This document shows positions 18,644 through 26,328 of a DNA stretch of 64,000 nucleotides, one piece after another. Source of the DNA: Terriglobia bacterium (GTDB lineage Bacteria > Acidobacteriota > Terriglobia > UBA7540); NCBI GenBank assembly GCA_035712365.1, contig DASTAW010000038.1:1-64000 (forward strand), in the 5' to 3' direction. Positions within the stretch are counted from its first letter, which is position 1. Each line of letters starts with the position of its first letter. The position numbers and the translations under genes were made by a program. A model generated the notes under the pieces. The model was not told where the DNA came from and did no database searches. It saw nothing but the letters and a program-made list of their open reading frames with translations.

Positions 18644-19624
18644 CTAGGCCATAGGCCGCAAACCGAGATCGCGGAACAACTGATGGTCCTCATCGAACTC
18701 GGGATTGGGCGTGGTCAGCAGTTTTTCTCCGGTAAAGATGGAATTGGCCCCAGCCAGGAAGCACAATGCTGCGGCCTCGCGCGAGAGTAACCGCCGGCCG
18801 GCGCTCAGGCGCACCATTGAGGCAGGCATCAGCAGGCGCGCTGTGGCAATGCACCGCACCAGCGCCAGCGGGTCGGCGGGGTGGGCGTTGGCGAGCGGCG
18901 TGCCCTCGACGGCCACCAGCATGTTGATGGGCACGCTTTCGGGATGCGGATCGAGCGAGGCAAGCTGGTGCAGCAGGCCGACGCGGTCATCATCACTTTC
19001 GCCCATGCCGATGATGCCTCCGCAGCAGACGGTGATGCCCGCCCGGCGGACGTGATCGAGCGTGCGCAGGCGATCATCGTAATTGCGCGTGGTGATGATG
19101 TTGCCGTAAAACTCGGGCGAAGTGTCCAGGTTGTGGTTGTAGGCGGTGAGGCCGGCCTCGGCCAGGCGCCGGGCTTGTCCCTCGGTCAGCATGCCGAGAG
19201 TGCAGCAGACTTCCATGCCGAGCGCCGCGACGCCGCTTACCATTTCGAGCACTGAGTCAAAGTCACTGCCGTCGCGCACTTCGCGCCACGCCGCCCCCAT
19301 GCAGAACCGCGTGGAGCCTTCGCTTCTGGCCTCGCGCGCCCTGGCCAGAACGGCTTCCACATCCATCAGGGCGGCGCGTTCCACGCCCGTTTCGTAATGC
19401 GCGCTCTGCGGGCAGTAGCCGCAATCCTCCGGACAGCCGCCCGTCTTGATGGAAAGCAGCCGGCAGAATTGTACTTCCTGCGGATTGTGGTGCTGGCGAT
19501 GAACCTGCTGCGCCTGAAACACCAGCTCGAGAAGCGGCTGATGGTAGATGGACCGGATTTCGTCCTTGGTCCAGTCATGCCGGAAGGCCTGGCTGTGCGC
19601 TGAGCGTGTCGTCGCAGATTTCAA
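18644..19624 (-). CDS. bioB: Biotin synthase (TTG start)
   Basis: BioB is a radical SAM enzyme that inserts sulfur into dethiobiotin. The [4Fe-4S] cluster cysteines are C64, C68 and C71 ([13 protein letters not shown]), followed by the family blocks [29 protein letters not shown] and [17 protein letters not shown]. The TTG start is preceded by an AAAGGA site. Length 326 is normal. No bioA or bioD is nearby, so the rest of the pathway must be elsewhere. Confidence 0.96.
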   Translation of the reverse strand: MKSATTRSAHSQAFRHDWTKDEIRSIYHQPLLELVFQAQQVHRQHHNPQEVQFCRLLSIKTGGCPEDCGYCPQSAHYETGVERAALMDVEAVLARAREARSEGSTRFCMGAAWREVRDGSDFDSVLEMVSGVAALGMEVCCTLGMLTEGQARRLAEAGLTAYNHNLDTSPEFYGNIITTRNYDDRLRTLDHVRRAGITVCCGGIIGMGESDDDRVGLLHQLASLDPHPESVPINMLVAVEGTPLANAHPADPLALVRCIATARLLMPASMVRLSAGRRLLSREAAALCFLAGANSIFTGEKLLTTPNPEFDEDHQLFRDLGLRPMA

Positions 19625-19656
19625 AAGCTTTTTCCTTTCATGCCAGCCGGATTAGG

Positions 19657-20142
19657 CTACCCCACGTCAAGAACCACTCTCGCGTTCTTGTGCTCAATCA
19701 GCGCCTCTCGACCAACCAGGTGCGGCTTCGAAGGAAAGGCCACGATACGAACCCGATAATACTGGAAATCGGCGTAGCCCAGTTGGTCCCAATCAAAAAA
19801 GTCCAGAAAATGGAACTCGGCGTCTGATGCCTTCACCTCTTTGACCGGGTCGTCCCAGTATCGGTTCCGGTCGCCTTCCCGAGGACACTGAATCAAGATA
19901 GGTACAGGACCGACCCCTTGAGGCACGATGTGATACTCATGCTCGGGCACAGTGGCAAGATCGCACGCGTGCTCGTTTGCCAGCCGCGCATCTACCAGGG
20001 CCTTAAACACCAATTTCTCGATCTGATCGAAATGGTCGCGCGAATCCCAGTTCCGCAGCTCGTCTATAACCGAAAAACCGAAGTTCCACACAGACCTGGC
20101 CACTACTCTGTAATGGTCCATTATGTCTGTGATGTCTCGCAT
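19657..20142 (-). CDS. Hypothetical protein, 161 residues
   Basis: I do not recognise this gene. The product is soluble, without signal peptide or membrane segment, and rich in Asp, His and aromatic residues. It begins MRDITDIMDHYRVVARSVWN and has an aromatic stretch EFHFLDFFDWDQLGYADFQY in its second half. The composition looks like a real globular protein. No convincing ribosome binding site was seen. It lies just upstream of bioB on the same strand with a 32-base gap, so cotranscription is possible, though a role in biotin synthesis is not implied. Confidence 0.6.
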   Translation of the reverse strand: MRDITDIMDHYRVVARSVWNFGFSVIDELRNWDSRDHFDQIEKLVFKALVDARLANEHACDLATVPEHEYHIVPQGVGPVPILIQCPREGDRNRYWDDPVKEVKASDAEFHFLDFFDWDQLGYADFQYYRVRIVAFPSKPHLVGREALIEHKNARVVLDVG

Positions 20143-20475
20143 CGAAATAGCCGCTTTATGTGCTGAAGCCTCTCGCGATTGCAGATGCCATTATGGCACG
20201 GCTTCGCAGTCAGGTGAAAAGGTAGCGGCAATGGTTTGCTCTATCTGCTTACTGCCAACTGCCTTCTGTCTATGGATTGGCAGAAGGCTCCTGCCTCGTC
20301 TGCTTCGCCCAGTACAATTCGGCCTTCATCGTATCTCCCTTGCATTTGAGTGGCGGAGCATGTTTACAATCGGTTTCCCACATTTCCGGAAACGAGCGGC
20401 AGAGCTATGCCGGCGGCGATGGAGGAATGCGCGCTCTGCATTAGGCCGCATGAACTTTGCAATGGGAGAGAAACG
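20143..20475. other. Intergenic region between divergent genes, with a perfect hairpin
   Basis: About 330 bases without a supported gene. The one structure seen is an 8-bp perfect inverted repeat, GCCTTCTG at 20261-20268 and CAGAAGGC at 20281-20288, with a 12-base loop and no T-tract. It probably contains promoters for the genes on both sides, but I could not identify convincing -35/-10 boxes. Confidence 0.4.
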
Positions 20476-20775
20476 ATGGCTGTTTACGTGATAGCCGGTT
20501 ATGACATTACCGATCCCAAACGCTTTGAGGACTACGGGCCCGGGGTGATGCCGCTGCTCCAGAAGCACGGAGCGGAGGTGCTGGCGGCCGACTTTGAAAG
20601 TGAGGCCCTGGAGGGCCAGGCGCGCAAGGTGACCGTGGTGCTGAAGTTCCCTTCGGCGGAGGCGGCCCGCAACTGGTACAACGACCCGGCCTACGGCCCA
20701 GTGAGGCAGATTCGCCTCGAGTCAACCGAAGGCGGCTACATTGCGATGGCGAAGGAGTTGAAGGCGCAAGCGTAG
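20476..20775 (+). CDS. DUF1330 family small protein
   Basis: A 99-residue protein with the ferredoxin-like DUF1330 fold: VYVIAGYDITDPKRFEDYG at the start, then LLQKHGAEVLAADFE and a central FPSAEAARNWYNDPAYGPVR block that is typical of the family. The ATG at 20476 follows a GGGAGAG site; the frame is open upstream but that part is low in character. The function of DUF1330 proteins is not established. The gene following (20830) is on the same strand, 54 bases away. Confidence 0.85.
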   Translation: MAVYVIAGYDITDPKRFEDYGPGVMPLLQKHGAEVLAADFESEALEGQARKVTVVLKFPSAEAARNWYNDPAYGPVRQIRLESTEGGYIAMAKELKAQA

Positions 20776-20829
20776 AGACGGAAAGCACGGTTTTTTAGAG
20801 CGGTGTGCAGGGAGTTAAAATAAGGGGCG

Positions 20830-21288
20830 ATGAAAACACTTTCGAATCCAAACGACAGGATTGAAATCCTGTACCGGCTGAGGACCGTGCGGACCACCAG
20901 CCGGCGGAAATGGGGAGAAATGACGCCGCACCAGATGATCTGCCACCTGAGCGACGCCTTCCGGTCGTGCATGGGTGAGCGCGAAGTGCGCCCGGCCAGC
21001 TGGTGGATTCCGCGGACTCCGTTTCGTTGGGCGGCGCTATGGTTGCCGATGCCGTGGCCGCACGGCGTGCAGGGGCCGTCTGAATGGGACTCCAAAACCG
21101 GGGGCAGTCAACCCAAGGAATTTGAGGAAGACAAGAAGGAACTGAAGAAGCTGATTGACCGCTACAGCAAACTGCCCAGGAGTTTTGAGTGGCCGGCCCA
21201 TCCCTTCTTTGGCCGCATGCCGCTGGGTGATTGGATGCGCCTGGGGTATCTGCACGCCGACCATCACCTGAGGCAGTTCGGAACATGA
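20830..21288 (+). CDS. DUF1569/DinB-like protein
   Basis: A 152-residue soluble protein with a pattern typical of DinB-like four-helix proteins of the DUF1569 group. The first helix pair has KWGEMTPHQMICHLSDAFR, where the histidine would be a metal ligand, and the end has MRLGYLHADHHLRQFGT, whose HxDHH supplies further ligands. Such proteins bind divalent metal, often with thiol-transferase-type chemistry, but the substrate here is unknown. It starts at ATG 20830. Confidence 0.75.
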   Translation: MKTLSNPNDRIEILYRLRTVRTTSRRKWGEMTPHQMICHLSDAFRSCMGEREVRPASWWIPRTPFRWAALWLPMPWPHGVQGPSEWDSKTGGSQPKEFEEDKKELKKLIDRYSKLPRSFEWPAHPFFGRMPLGDWMRLGYLHADHHLRQFGT

Positions 21289-21370
21289 AGGGCAAGGGCA
21301 TGGGAGAGTTAGCGCAGAGTGTTCTCTAAAGCTGCGGTTTGTCATTGCTGAATGCCCGAGTCACCGGAGG

Positions 21371-21424
21371 ACCCCTCACCCGGTCGCTGGCGCGCCCACG
21401 CTCTCCCTTTGGGAGAGGGCTTTG
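21371..21424. repeat. Dispersed CCCTCACCC/CTCTCCC-type hairpin repeat
   Basis: A GC-rich non-coding element containing CCCCTCACCC and a 7-bp hairpin CTCTCCC-TTT-GGGAGAG (21401-21417). A related element in opposite orientation lies at 38345-38405. Repeats of this general form are widespread in bacterial intergenic DNA. It lies between two same-strand genes and might act as an attenuator or mRNA stabiliser, which is inference. Confidence 0.5.
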
Positions 21425-21488
21425 AAGCCGGATGTCGGACGGCAGGCGATGAACGTGCAGTCGCCTTGCAACCGCAAGGGTTGAAACC

Positions 21489-22499
21489 ATGAAACTGAAC
21501 AAGCGACAGATTGTTTTCCTGGCCGCCGGGCTCGCCGCAGCGGTGGTGCTGGCGCATGTATCCCCGGGTGGGATGCCGGGCGCAGCGCCACACCAGGAGA
21601 CTGCGCCGGCCGGGAACGATCAGCTCATCCGGGTCGGCATCGTGCAAATGAATGCGCGTGTGCTTGATAAAGATTACAACCTGGCGCAAGCGGAAGAATT
21701 GATTCGCCAGGCCGCGGCCGAGGGGGCGAAGATTGTCCTGACACCGGAAGCTGCCGTCCAGGGCTATGCGAGGGTATCACTGCAACCGGGAGAACCCGAC
21801 AATGACCCGCACCTTATTTCTGGGCGGAAGAGAATTCTGGCGGCGGCGGAGCCCATTCCGGGTCCCGCCACCAGCCGCTTTTCGGCGCTGGCCCGGGAAC
21901 TCGGCATCTGGATTATTTTTGGCATGGATGAGAACCGGGATGGGAAATTATTCAATACCGCCGTTCTGATGGATCCTGAAGGGAAGATTGCCGGTACCTA
22001 CAGCAAAGTCCACCTGCAGAACTGGATGGTGGCATCCGGAGTCCAGCACGGCGACGACTTCCCCGTGTGGGACATCGATGTCGGCGGCGTCCGGGTGAAG
22101 GTGGGCATCGAGATCTGCTATGACGTGCAGCATCCCGAATCGACACTGGAACTCGCCTTGGGCGGAGCGGAAGTGGTTTTTATCCCTTACTGCACTGAAG
22201 ATTTCTCGCGGCCGCTGCTGATTCACTTGTTTGAGACGACTGCGCTCGAGAACAGGCTCTACATCGTGCGCGCCAATTACGGCGAGCCTCGCAACACAGG
22301 CACCAGCTCCATTATCGATTATGAGGGGAACACGGTGCGCCAGCTCACGGACCAGCCGGGAATCCTGGTTGGCGATCTTGACCTCACGGCGCTGAGAAAA
22401 ACGCGTGCAGATTGGAATCCCGTGTACGGCCTGCCGAACCGCTATCCCGCCGCTTATAAGCGCCTGAGAGGACTCCCGACCGATACCGCAAATCATTAG
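21489..22499 (+). CDS. Exported nitrilase-superfamily carbon-nitrogen hydrolase
   Basis: The 336-residue protein starts with a short basic region and a hydrophobic segment (about residues 9-22), a probable signal peptide or N-terminal anchor. The nitrilase catalytic triad is complete: E87 in LTPEAAVQGY, K173 in YSKVHLQ and C210 in GIEICYDVQHPE. Such enzymes hydrolyse nitriles or amides, or act as amidases and N-carbamoylases; the substrate cannot be read here. Export is unusual in the family, suggesting a periplasmic amide substrate. The gene stands alone with a 137-base gap to the next. Confidence 0.85.
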   Translation: MKLNKRQIVFLAAGLAAAVVLAHVSPGGMPGAAPHQETAPAGNDQLIRVGIVQMNARVLDKDYNLAQAEELIRQAAAEGAKIVLTPEAAVQGYARVSLQPGEPDNDPHLISGRKRILAAAEPIPGPATSRFSALARELGIWIIFGMDENRDGKLFNTAVLMDPEGKIAGTYSKVHLQNWMVASGVQHGDDFPVWDIDVGGVRVKVGIEICYDVQHPESTLELALGGAEVVFIPYCTEDFSRPLLIHLFETTALENRLYIVRANYGEPRNTGTSSIIDYEGNTVRQLTDQPGILVGDLDLTALRKTRADWNPVYGLPNRYPAAYKRLRGLPTDTANH

Positions 22500-22636
22500 T
22501 TCTGCCGGCCGGATTCATTACAAAGAAATCTGCCTTGAAGGCGAGCGGCGGAGAATTGCTTGCAACGGTCAGCCGTGTGGTTGTACTCTTCACTGTCCGT
22601 TTTCTTGGCCATTCTGGTTGAGCAGGAGGTGTGTTC

Positions 22637-24370
22637 GTGTTGCTAGGAAGGATTCTCTACATCAGTCATCCCGGCCGGAAGGGCCGTGACCATTTGCAGC
22701 CAATCATCTTGTTTTTTTTGTTTCTCATTTTCGCGTGCGGAGCGGCGACTCCCGCGGCGGGGGCCGCCCAGGACCAGCCCCTGGCTGCCACACCGCCCAT
22801 GGGTTGGAATGACTGGGCCCATTACCAATGCGGATTCACAGCCGATACGATCCTCGGAAACGCGCGGGCGCTGGTCTCGACCGGGCTCTCCGCGCTGGGC
22901 TATGACACGGTGACCATCGACGACTGCTGGATGCAGGCCGACCGCGACGCGAACGGCAATCTGCAGGTGGACCCGAAGCGCTTCCCGAACGGCATGAAGC
23001 CCGTAGCCGATGCCGTCCATGGAATGGGCCTGAAGTTCGGCATTTATGAAGATTCCGGCTCTGAAACCTGCGGCCGGTTTGCGGGCAGCGGCCGTCCGCA
23101 AGGCGGGGGGCTGGCCCACTTTTTCGAGGACGCCCAGCTATTCGCCTCGTGGGGCGTGGACTATCTGAAGCTGGACGGCTGCAATGTCTACGTAGTGCCG
23201 GGCGAAACGGAGGAGGAGGCGTACCACATGGCCTATGCGGCGCAGCACGAGGCGCTCCAGAGAGCGGGCCGCCCCATCGTTTTCTCCGAATCGGCCCCCG
23301 CCTATTTCCAGGGCACTCCCGAGTGGTACGACGTTCTCAGTTGGGTGGGAAAGTACGGCCAGTTGTGGCGCGAAGGCTCGGACATCGCCAACTATCGCTC
23401 GCAGCCGATCCCGGCACAGTTCCGCCGCAGGTTCCCGCAGCTTACGCGCTACCAGAGCATGCTGTGGAATTACTCCTACAATCTTCCGCTGGGCCGCTTC
23501 CAGAAGCCTGGCAACTGGAATGACGCGGACTTCATCATCGCCGGCGACATCGGCATGAGCATTCCCGAAAGCCGCACGCAGATGACGCTGTGGTCCATGA
23601 TGTCAGCCCCGCTGGTTCTGAGCTCGGACATCGCCAAACTCAGCCCGGAAGCGATTGCCATTATCGGCAACAAGGACCTGATTGCGATTGACCAGGACGC
23701 GCTGGGCAAAATGGCAACGCTGGTGCGGCGCACTCCGCAGATGGACGTCCTGTTCAAGCGCCTTTCCTCGGGCGATGACGCTATCGGGGCGATGAACCAC
23801 GGCGACGCGGCGGTGAAGATTGAACTGCATCCAGCCGATCTGGGCTTCGCGGCAGATTCCGGCTGCAAACTGGATGCAAAGGACCTGTGGAGCGCGAAGG
23901 AGCAACAAGCGACATCGTCCCTGGAGGCCGAGGTGGCTTCACATGACGCCGTCATCTGGCGCGCCCATCCTTCTGACGAGTGCGGCAAGCCGTCGCGCAC
24001 GGGCACCATCACGATGGTCGCTGCCGGCCGGCGCAGCCGCGATTTCGAGGGATACGCCCGCTGTATGGCCGCGCCGGGAAACGTCGAACCCTGCTCGGGA
24101 GCCGAGGGGGAGAAATGGACGGTGACCCAGAATGGCGCGCTGCAATCTTCCGGCGACCAGTGCCTGGCATTGGCCGATGGCAAGCCGGTGCTGCAGGCGT
24201 GCAACCCCGCGAGCGCCCAGCAATGGCGTTACACGCTGCAAGGAAACCTGGTCAACAACGGCGATCTCCAGTGCCTCACCGCGATCGGGCCGGAAAGCAA
24301 ACCGCAAAGCCTCGAAATGCAGGTCTGCGGACACAATCTAGCAAACCAGATCTGGTCGCTGCCGAACTGA
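22637..24370 (+). CDS. Exported GH27 alpha-galactosidase with ricin-type lectin C-terminus
   Basis: A glycoside hydrolase family 27 enzyme that would release terminal alpha-galactose from oligo- or polysaccharides outside the cytoplasm. AGGAGG at 22624-22629 favours GTG 22637 (577 residues) over GTG 22631. A basic N-terminus and hydrophobic stretch form the signal. The barrel starts PPMGWNDWAHYQCGF; the nucleophile is D180 in DYLKLDGC and the likely acid/base is D249 in LWREGSDI; a WNDADF block follows. The last ~115 residues hold a lectin-like beta-trefoil part with CLALADGKPVLQACN, QQW and QIW motifs, probably for sugar binding. Confidence 0.9.
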   Translation: MLLGRILYISHPGRKGRDHLQPIILFFLFLIFACGAATPAAGAAQDQPLAATPPMGWNDWAHYQCGFTADTILGNARALVSTGLSALGYDTVTIDDCWMQADRDANGNLQVDPKRFPNGMKPVADAVHGMGLKFGIYEDSGSETCGRFAGSGRPQGGGLAHFFEDAQLFASWGVDYLKLDGCNVYVVPGETEEEAYHMAYAAQHEALQRAGRPIVFSESAPAYFQGTPEWYDVLSWVGKYGQLWREGSDIANYRSQPIPAQFRRRFPQLTRYQSMLWNYSYNLPLGRFQKPGNWNDADFIIAGDIGMSIPESRTQMTLWSMMSAPLVLSSDIAKLSPEAIAIIGNKDLIAIDQDALGKMATLVRRTPQMDVLFKRLSSGDDAIGAMNHGDAAVKIELHPADLGFAADSGCKLDAKDLWSAKEQQATSSLEAEVASHDAVIWRAHPSDECGKPSRTGTITMVAAGRRSRDFEGYARCMAAPGNVEPCSGAEGEKWTVTQNGALQSSGDQCLALADGKPVLQACNPASAQQWRYTLQGNLVNNGDLQCLTAIGPESKPQSLEMQVCGHNLANQIWSLPN

Positions 24371-24392
24371 GGGCGGGGAACGGGAAGCTATC

Positions 24393-25439
24393 ATGAAAGC
24401 TGCGTTGCTTACCCGGCTTCGGGAGATCGAAGTCCGCGACGTCCCTGAGCCTCGGTTGACCGGCCCGCACGATGTTTTGCTGCGCATTGACGCAGTGGGC
24501 GTGTGCGGCTCCGACGTACACTATTACAAAACGGGACGCATCGGCTCAGCCGTGGTGAAGTACCCGTTTGTGGTGGGCCACGAGTGCGCGGGAACGGTCG
24601 AAAAAACGGGCTCGGAGGTGCGTGGACTCCGGCGCGGCCAGCGCGTCGCCATCGATCCGCTGGTAGCGTGCGGCCACTGCGACCAGTGCCGGTCCGCTCG
24701 GCCCAACACCTGCCGCAATCAGCGCTTCCTGGGCCAGCCGGGCGAGTTGGCAGGTTCGCTCGCCGAATACGTCGTGCTGCCGCAGGAATGCTGCTATCCC
24801 ATTCCGGAATCCATGACGGCCGGCCAGGCTGCCATGATCGAACCGCTTTCGATCGGCATCCACGCACAAAGGCTCGCACAGATGGAAGCGGGCTCGACAA
24901 TCGCCATTCTGGGATCGGGCCCCATCGGACTTAGCGTGCTCCTGGCCTGCCGCGCGGCAGCGGAGTGCACGGCTTACATGACGGACTTGATCGGCGAACG
25001 GTTGAAAATGGCCGCGGAACTGGGCGCCGTGTGGACCGGCAACGCGGAGCAGAGGGACGTGGTGAAAGCGATCTGCGAGGCCGAACCCGCAGGCGTGGAC
25101 TTCGTGTTTGAATGCGCGGGCGAGCAGGAGACCCTGAAGCAAGCTGTCGAACTGCTGAAGCCTGGCGGCACGCTCGTGATCGTGGGCATCCCCGAAGTGG
25201 ACGAAGTTAGCTTTCCGGTGCACACCCTGAGACGAAAAGAGCTGATCATCAAGAACGTCCGCAGGCAGAACCATTGCACGGCGCCGGCTATCGACCTACT
25301 TTCGAGCGGCAGGATCAACGTAGACCTGCTGATGACCCATCATTTCCCGCTGCAAGACACCGCCGCGGCCTTTGAAATGGTTTCCAATTATCGCGATGGC
25401 GTAATCAAAGCGATGATTCGTGTGGCGGACAAAATCTGA
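24393..25439 (+). CDS. Zinc-dependent medium-chain dehydrogenase, sorbitol/xylitol dehydrogenase type
   Basis: A 348-residue NAD-dependent alcohol dehydrogenase of the polyol group. Catalytic zinc ligands C38 (VGVCGSDVHYY) and H63/E64 (GHE) and structural zinc ligands C93, C96, C99 and C107 are all present. The Rossmann glycine motif GSGPIGL lies near residue 170. GSDVHYYKTGRIG is typical of sorbitol and xylitol dehydrogenases, which oxidise polyols to ketoses. It follows the alpha-galactosidase by 22 bases and could act on released sugars or polyols, which is inference. Confidence 0.88.
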   Translation: MKAALLTRLREIEVRDVPEPRLTGPHDVLLRIDAVGVCGSDVHYYKTGRIGSAVVKYPFVVGHECAGTVEKTGSEVRGLRRGQRVAIDPLVACGHCDQCRSARPNTCRNQRFLGQPGELAGSLAEYVVLPQECCYPIPESMTAGQAAMIEPLSIGIHAQRLAQMEAGSTIAILGSGPIGLSVLLACRAAAECTAYMTDLIGERLKMAAELGAVWTGNAEQRDVVKAICEAEPAGVDFVFECAGEQETLKQAVELLKPGGTLVIVGIPEVDEVSFPVHTLRRKELIIKNVRRQNHCTAPAIDLLSSGRINVDLLMTHHFPLQDTAAAFEMVSNYRDGVIKAMIRVADKI

Positions 25440-25567
25440 GCAACCGGTTCCTTGGGTGAGGGCGGCCCGCCTTGAGAAATAAGAAGAGCGATCTCGAACC
25501 TCCCGCAAAAAATAACGAATGACTCTCCCGCCGTTGCGCCACACTGCGACTAGCATCCTCCTCTGCC

Positions 25568-26284
25568 TTGCGCTCGCGGATTTCGCAACAGCGGCCGACC
25601 TCTATCGCTTACCCGCACGATTCCGGTGCATTTACGCAAGGCCTGGTTTACGTGGATGGTTACCTTTACGAAAGCACAGGTCTGAATGGGCAGTCGACGC
25701 TGCGAAAAGAAGATCTTGAGACGGGCCGGGTGCTGAAGGAGGTGAGTTTGCCGTCGCAGTATTTTGGCGAGGGACTCACCAACTGGGGCAGCACGCTGAT
25801 TCAACTGACCTGGCAATCGCACGTCGGTTTTGTGTACGACCGGGCGAGCTTTCGCCTGCTGCGCGGCTTTCGCTATCCCTGGGAAGGATGGGGACTGACT
25901 CAGGACGGAAGGCATCTGATCCTCAGCGATGGAAGCGACACGCTTCACTTCCTGAATCCCGGAACCTTTTCGCAGGCGAGAAGCATTCGCGTGAGTGATC
26001 ATGGCGCTCCGGTGAAAGAGCTGAACGAGCTGGAGTACATCCACGGAGAAATTTATGCCAACGTGTGGATGACAGACAGAATCGCCCGTATTTCGCCAGC
26101 AACTGGCCACGTTCTTGGGTGGATCGATCTCTCAGGCCTTCTGCCGGGAATTTTTGTGCGAGAGCCGGGCGCGGTTCTAAACGGAATTGCTTACGACCCA
26201 GCGCGCAAGCGCCTCTTTGTGACTGGGAAGCTGTGGCCGAGGCTCTTCGAGATTCAAGTGGTTCGTGAGGGCGGAAGCAGATAG
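25568..26284 (+). CDS. Glutaminyl-peptide cyclotransferase, signal peptide out of frame (frameshift)
   Basis: The mature domain matches the beta-propeller (plant/bacterial type) glutaminyl cyclase family, which converts N-terminal Gln to pyroglutamate: YPHDSGAFTQGLVYVDGYLY, the following ESTGLNGQSTLR and LNELEYIHGEIYANVW are family blocks. This frame starts at a TTG with no signal. A clear signal peptide, MTLPPLRHTATSILLCLALA and FATAAD, begins at ATG 25519 in a different frame. Joining the two near 25590-25607 requires skipping one base (or restoring two), so either the gene is broken or the sequence has an indel error. Confidence 0.8.
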   Translation: MRSRISQQRPTSIAYPHDSGAFTQGLVYVDGYLYESTGLNGQSTLRKEDLETGRVLKEVSLPSQYFGEGLTNWGSTLIQLTWQSHVGFVYDRASFRLLRGFRYPWEGWGLTQDGRHLILSDGSDTLHFLNPGTFSQARSIRVSDHGAPVKELNELEYIHGEIYANVWMTDRIARISPATGHVLGWIDLSGLLPGIFVREPGAVLNGIAYDPARKRLFVTGKLWPRLFEIQVVREGGSR

Positions 26285-26328
26285 CAGGCCAGCGATTGCA
26301 GGCCCAATCGCGTAGCGCCGTAAGGCTC

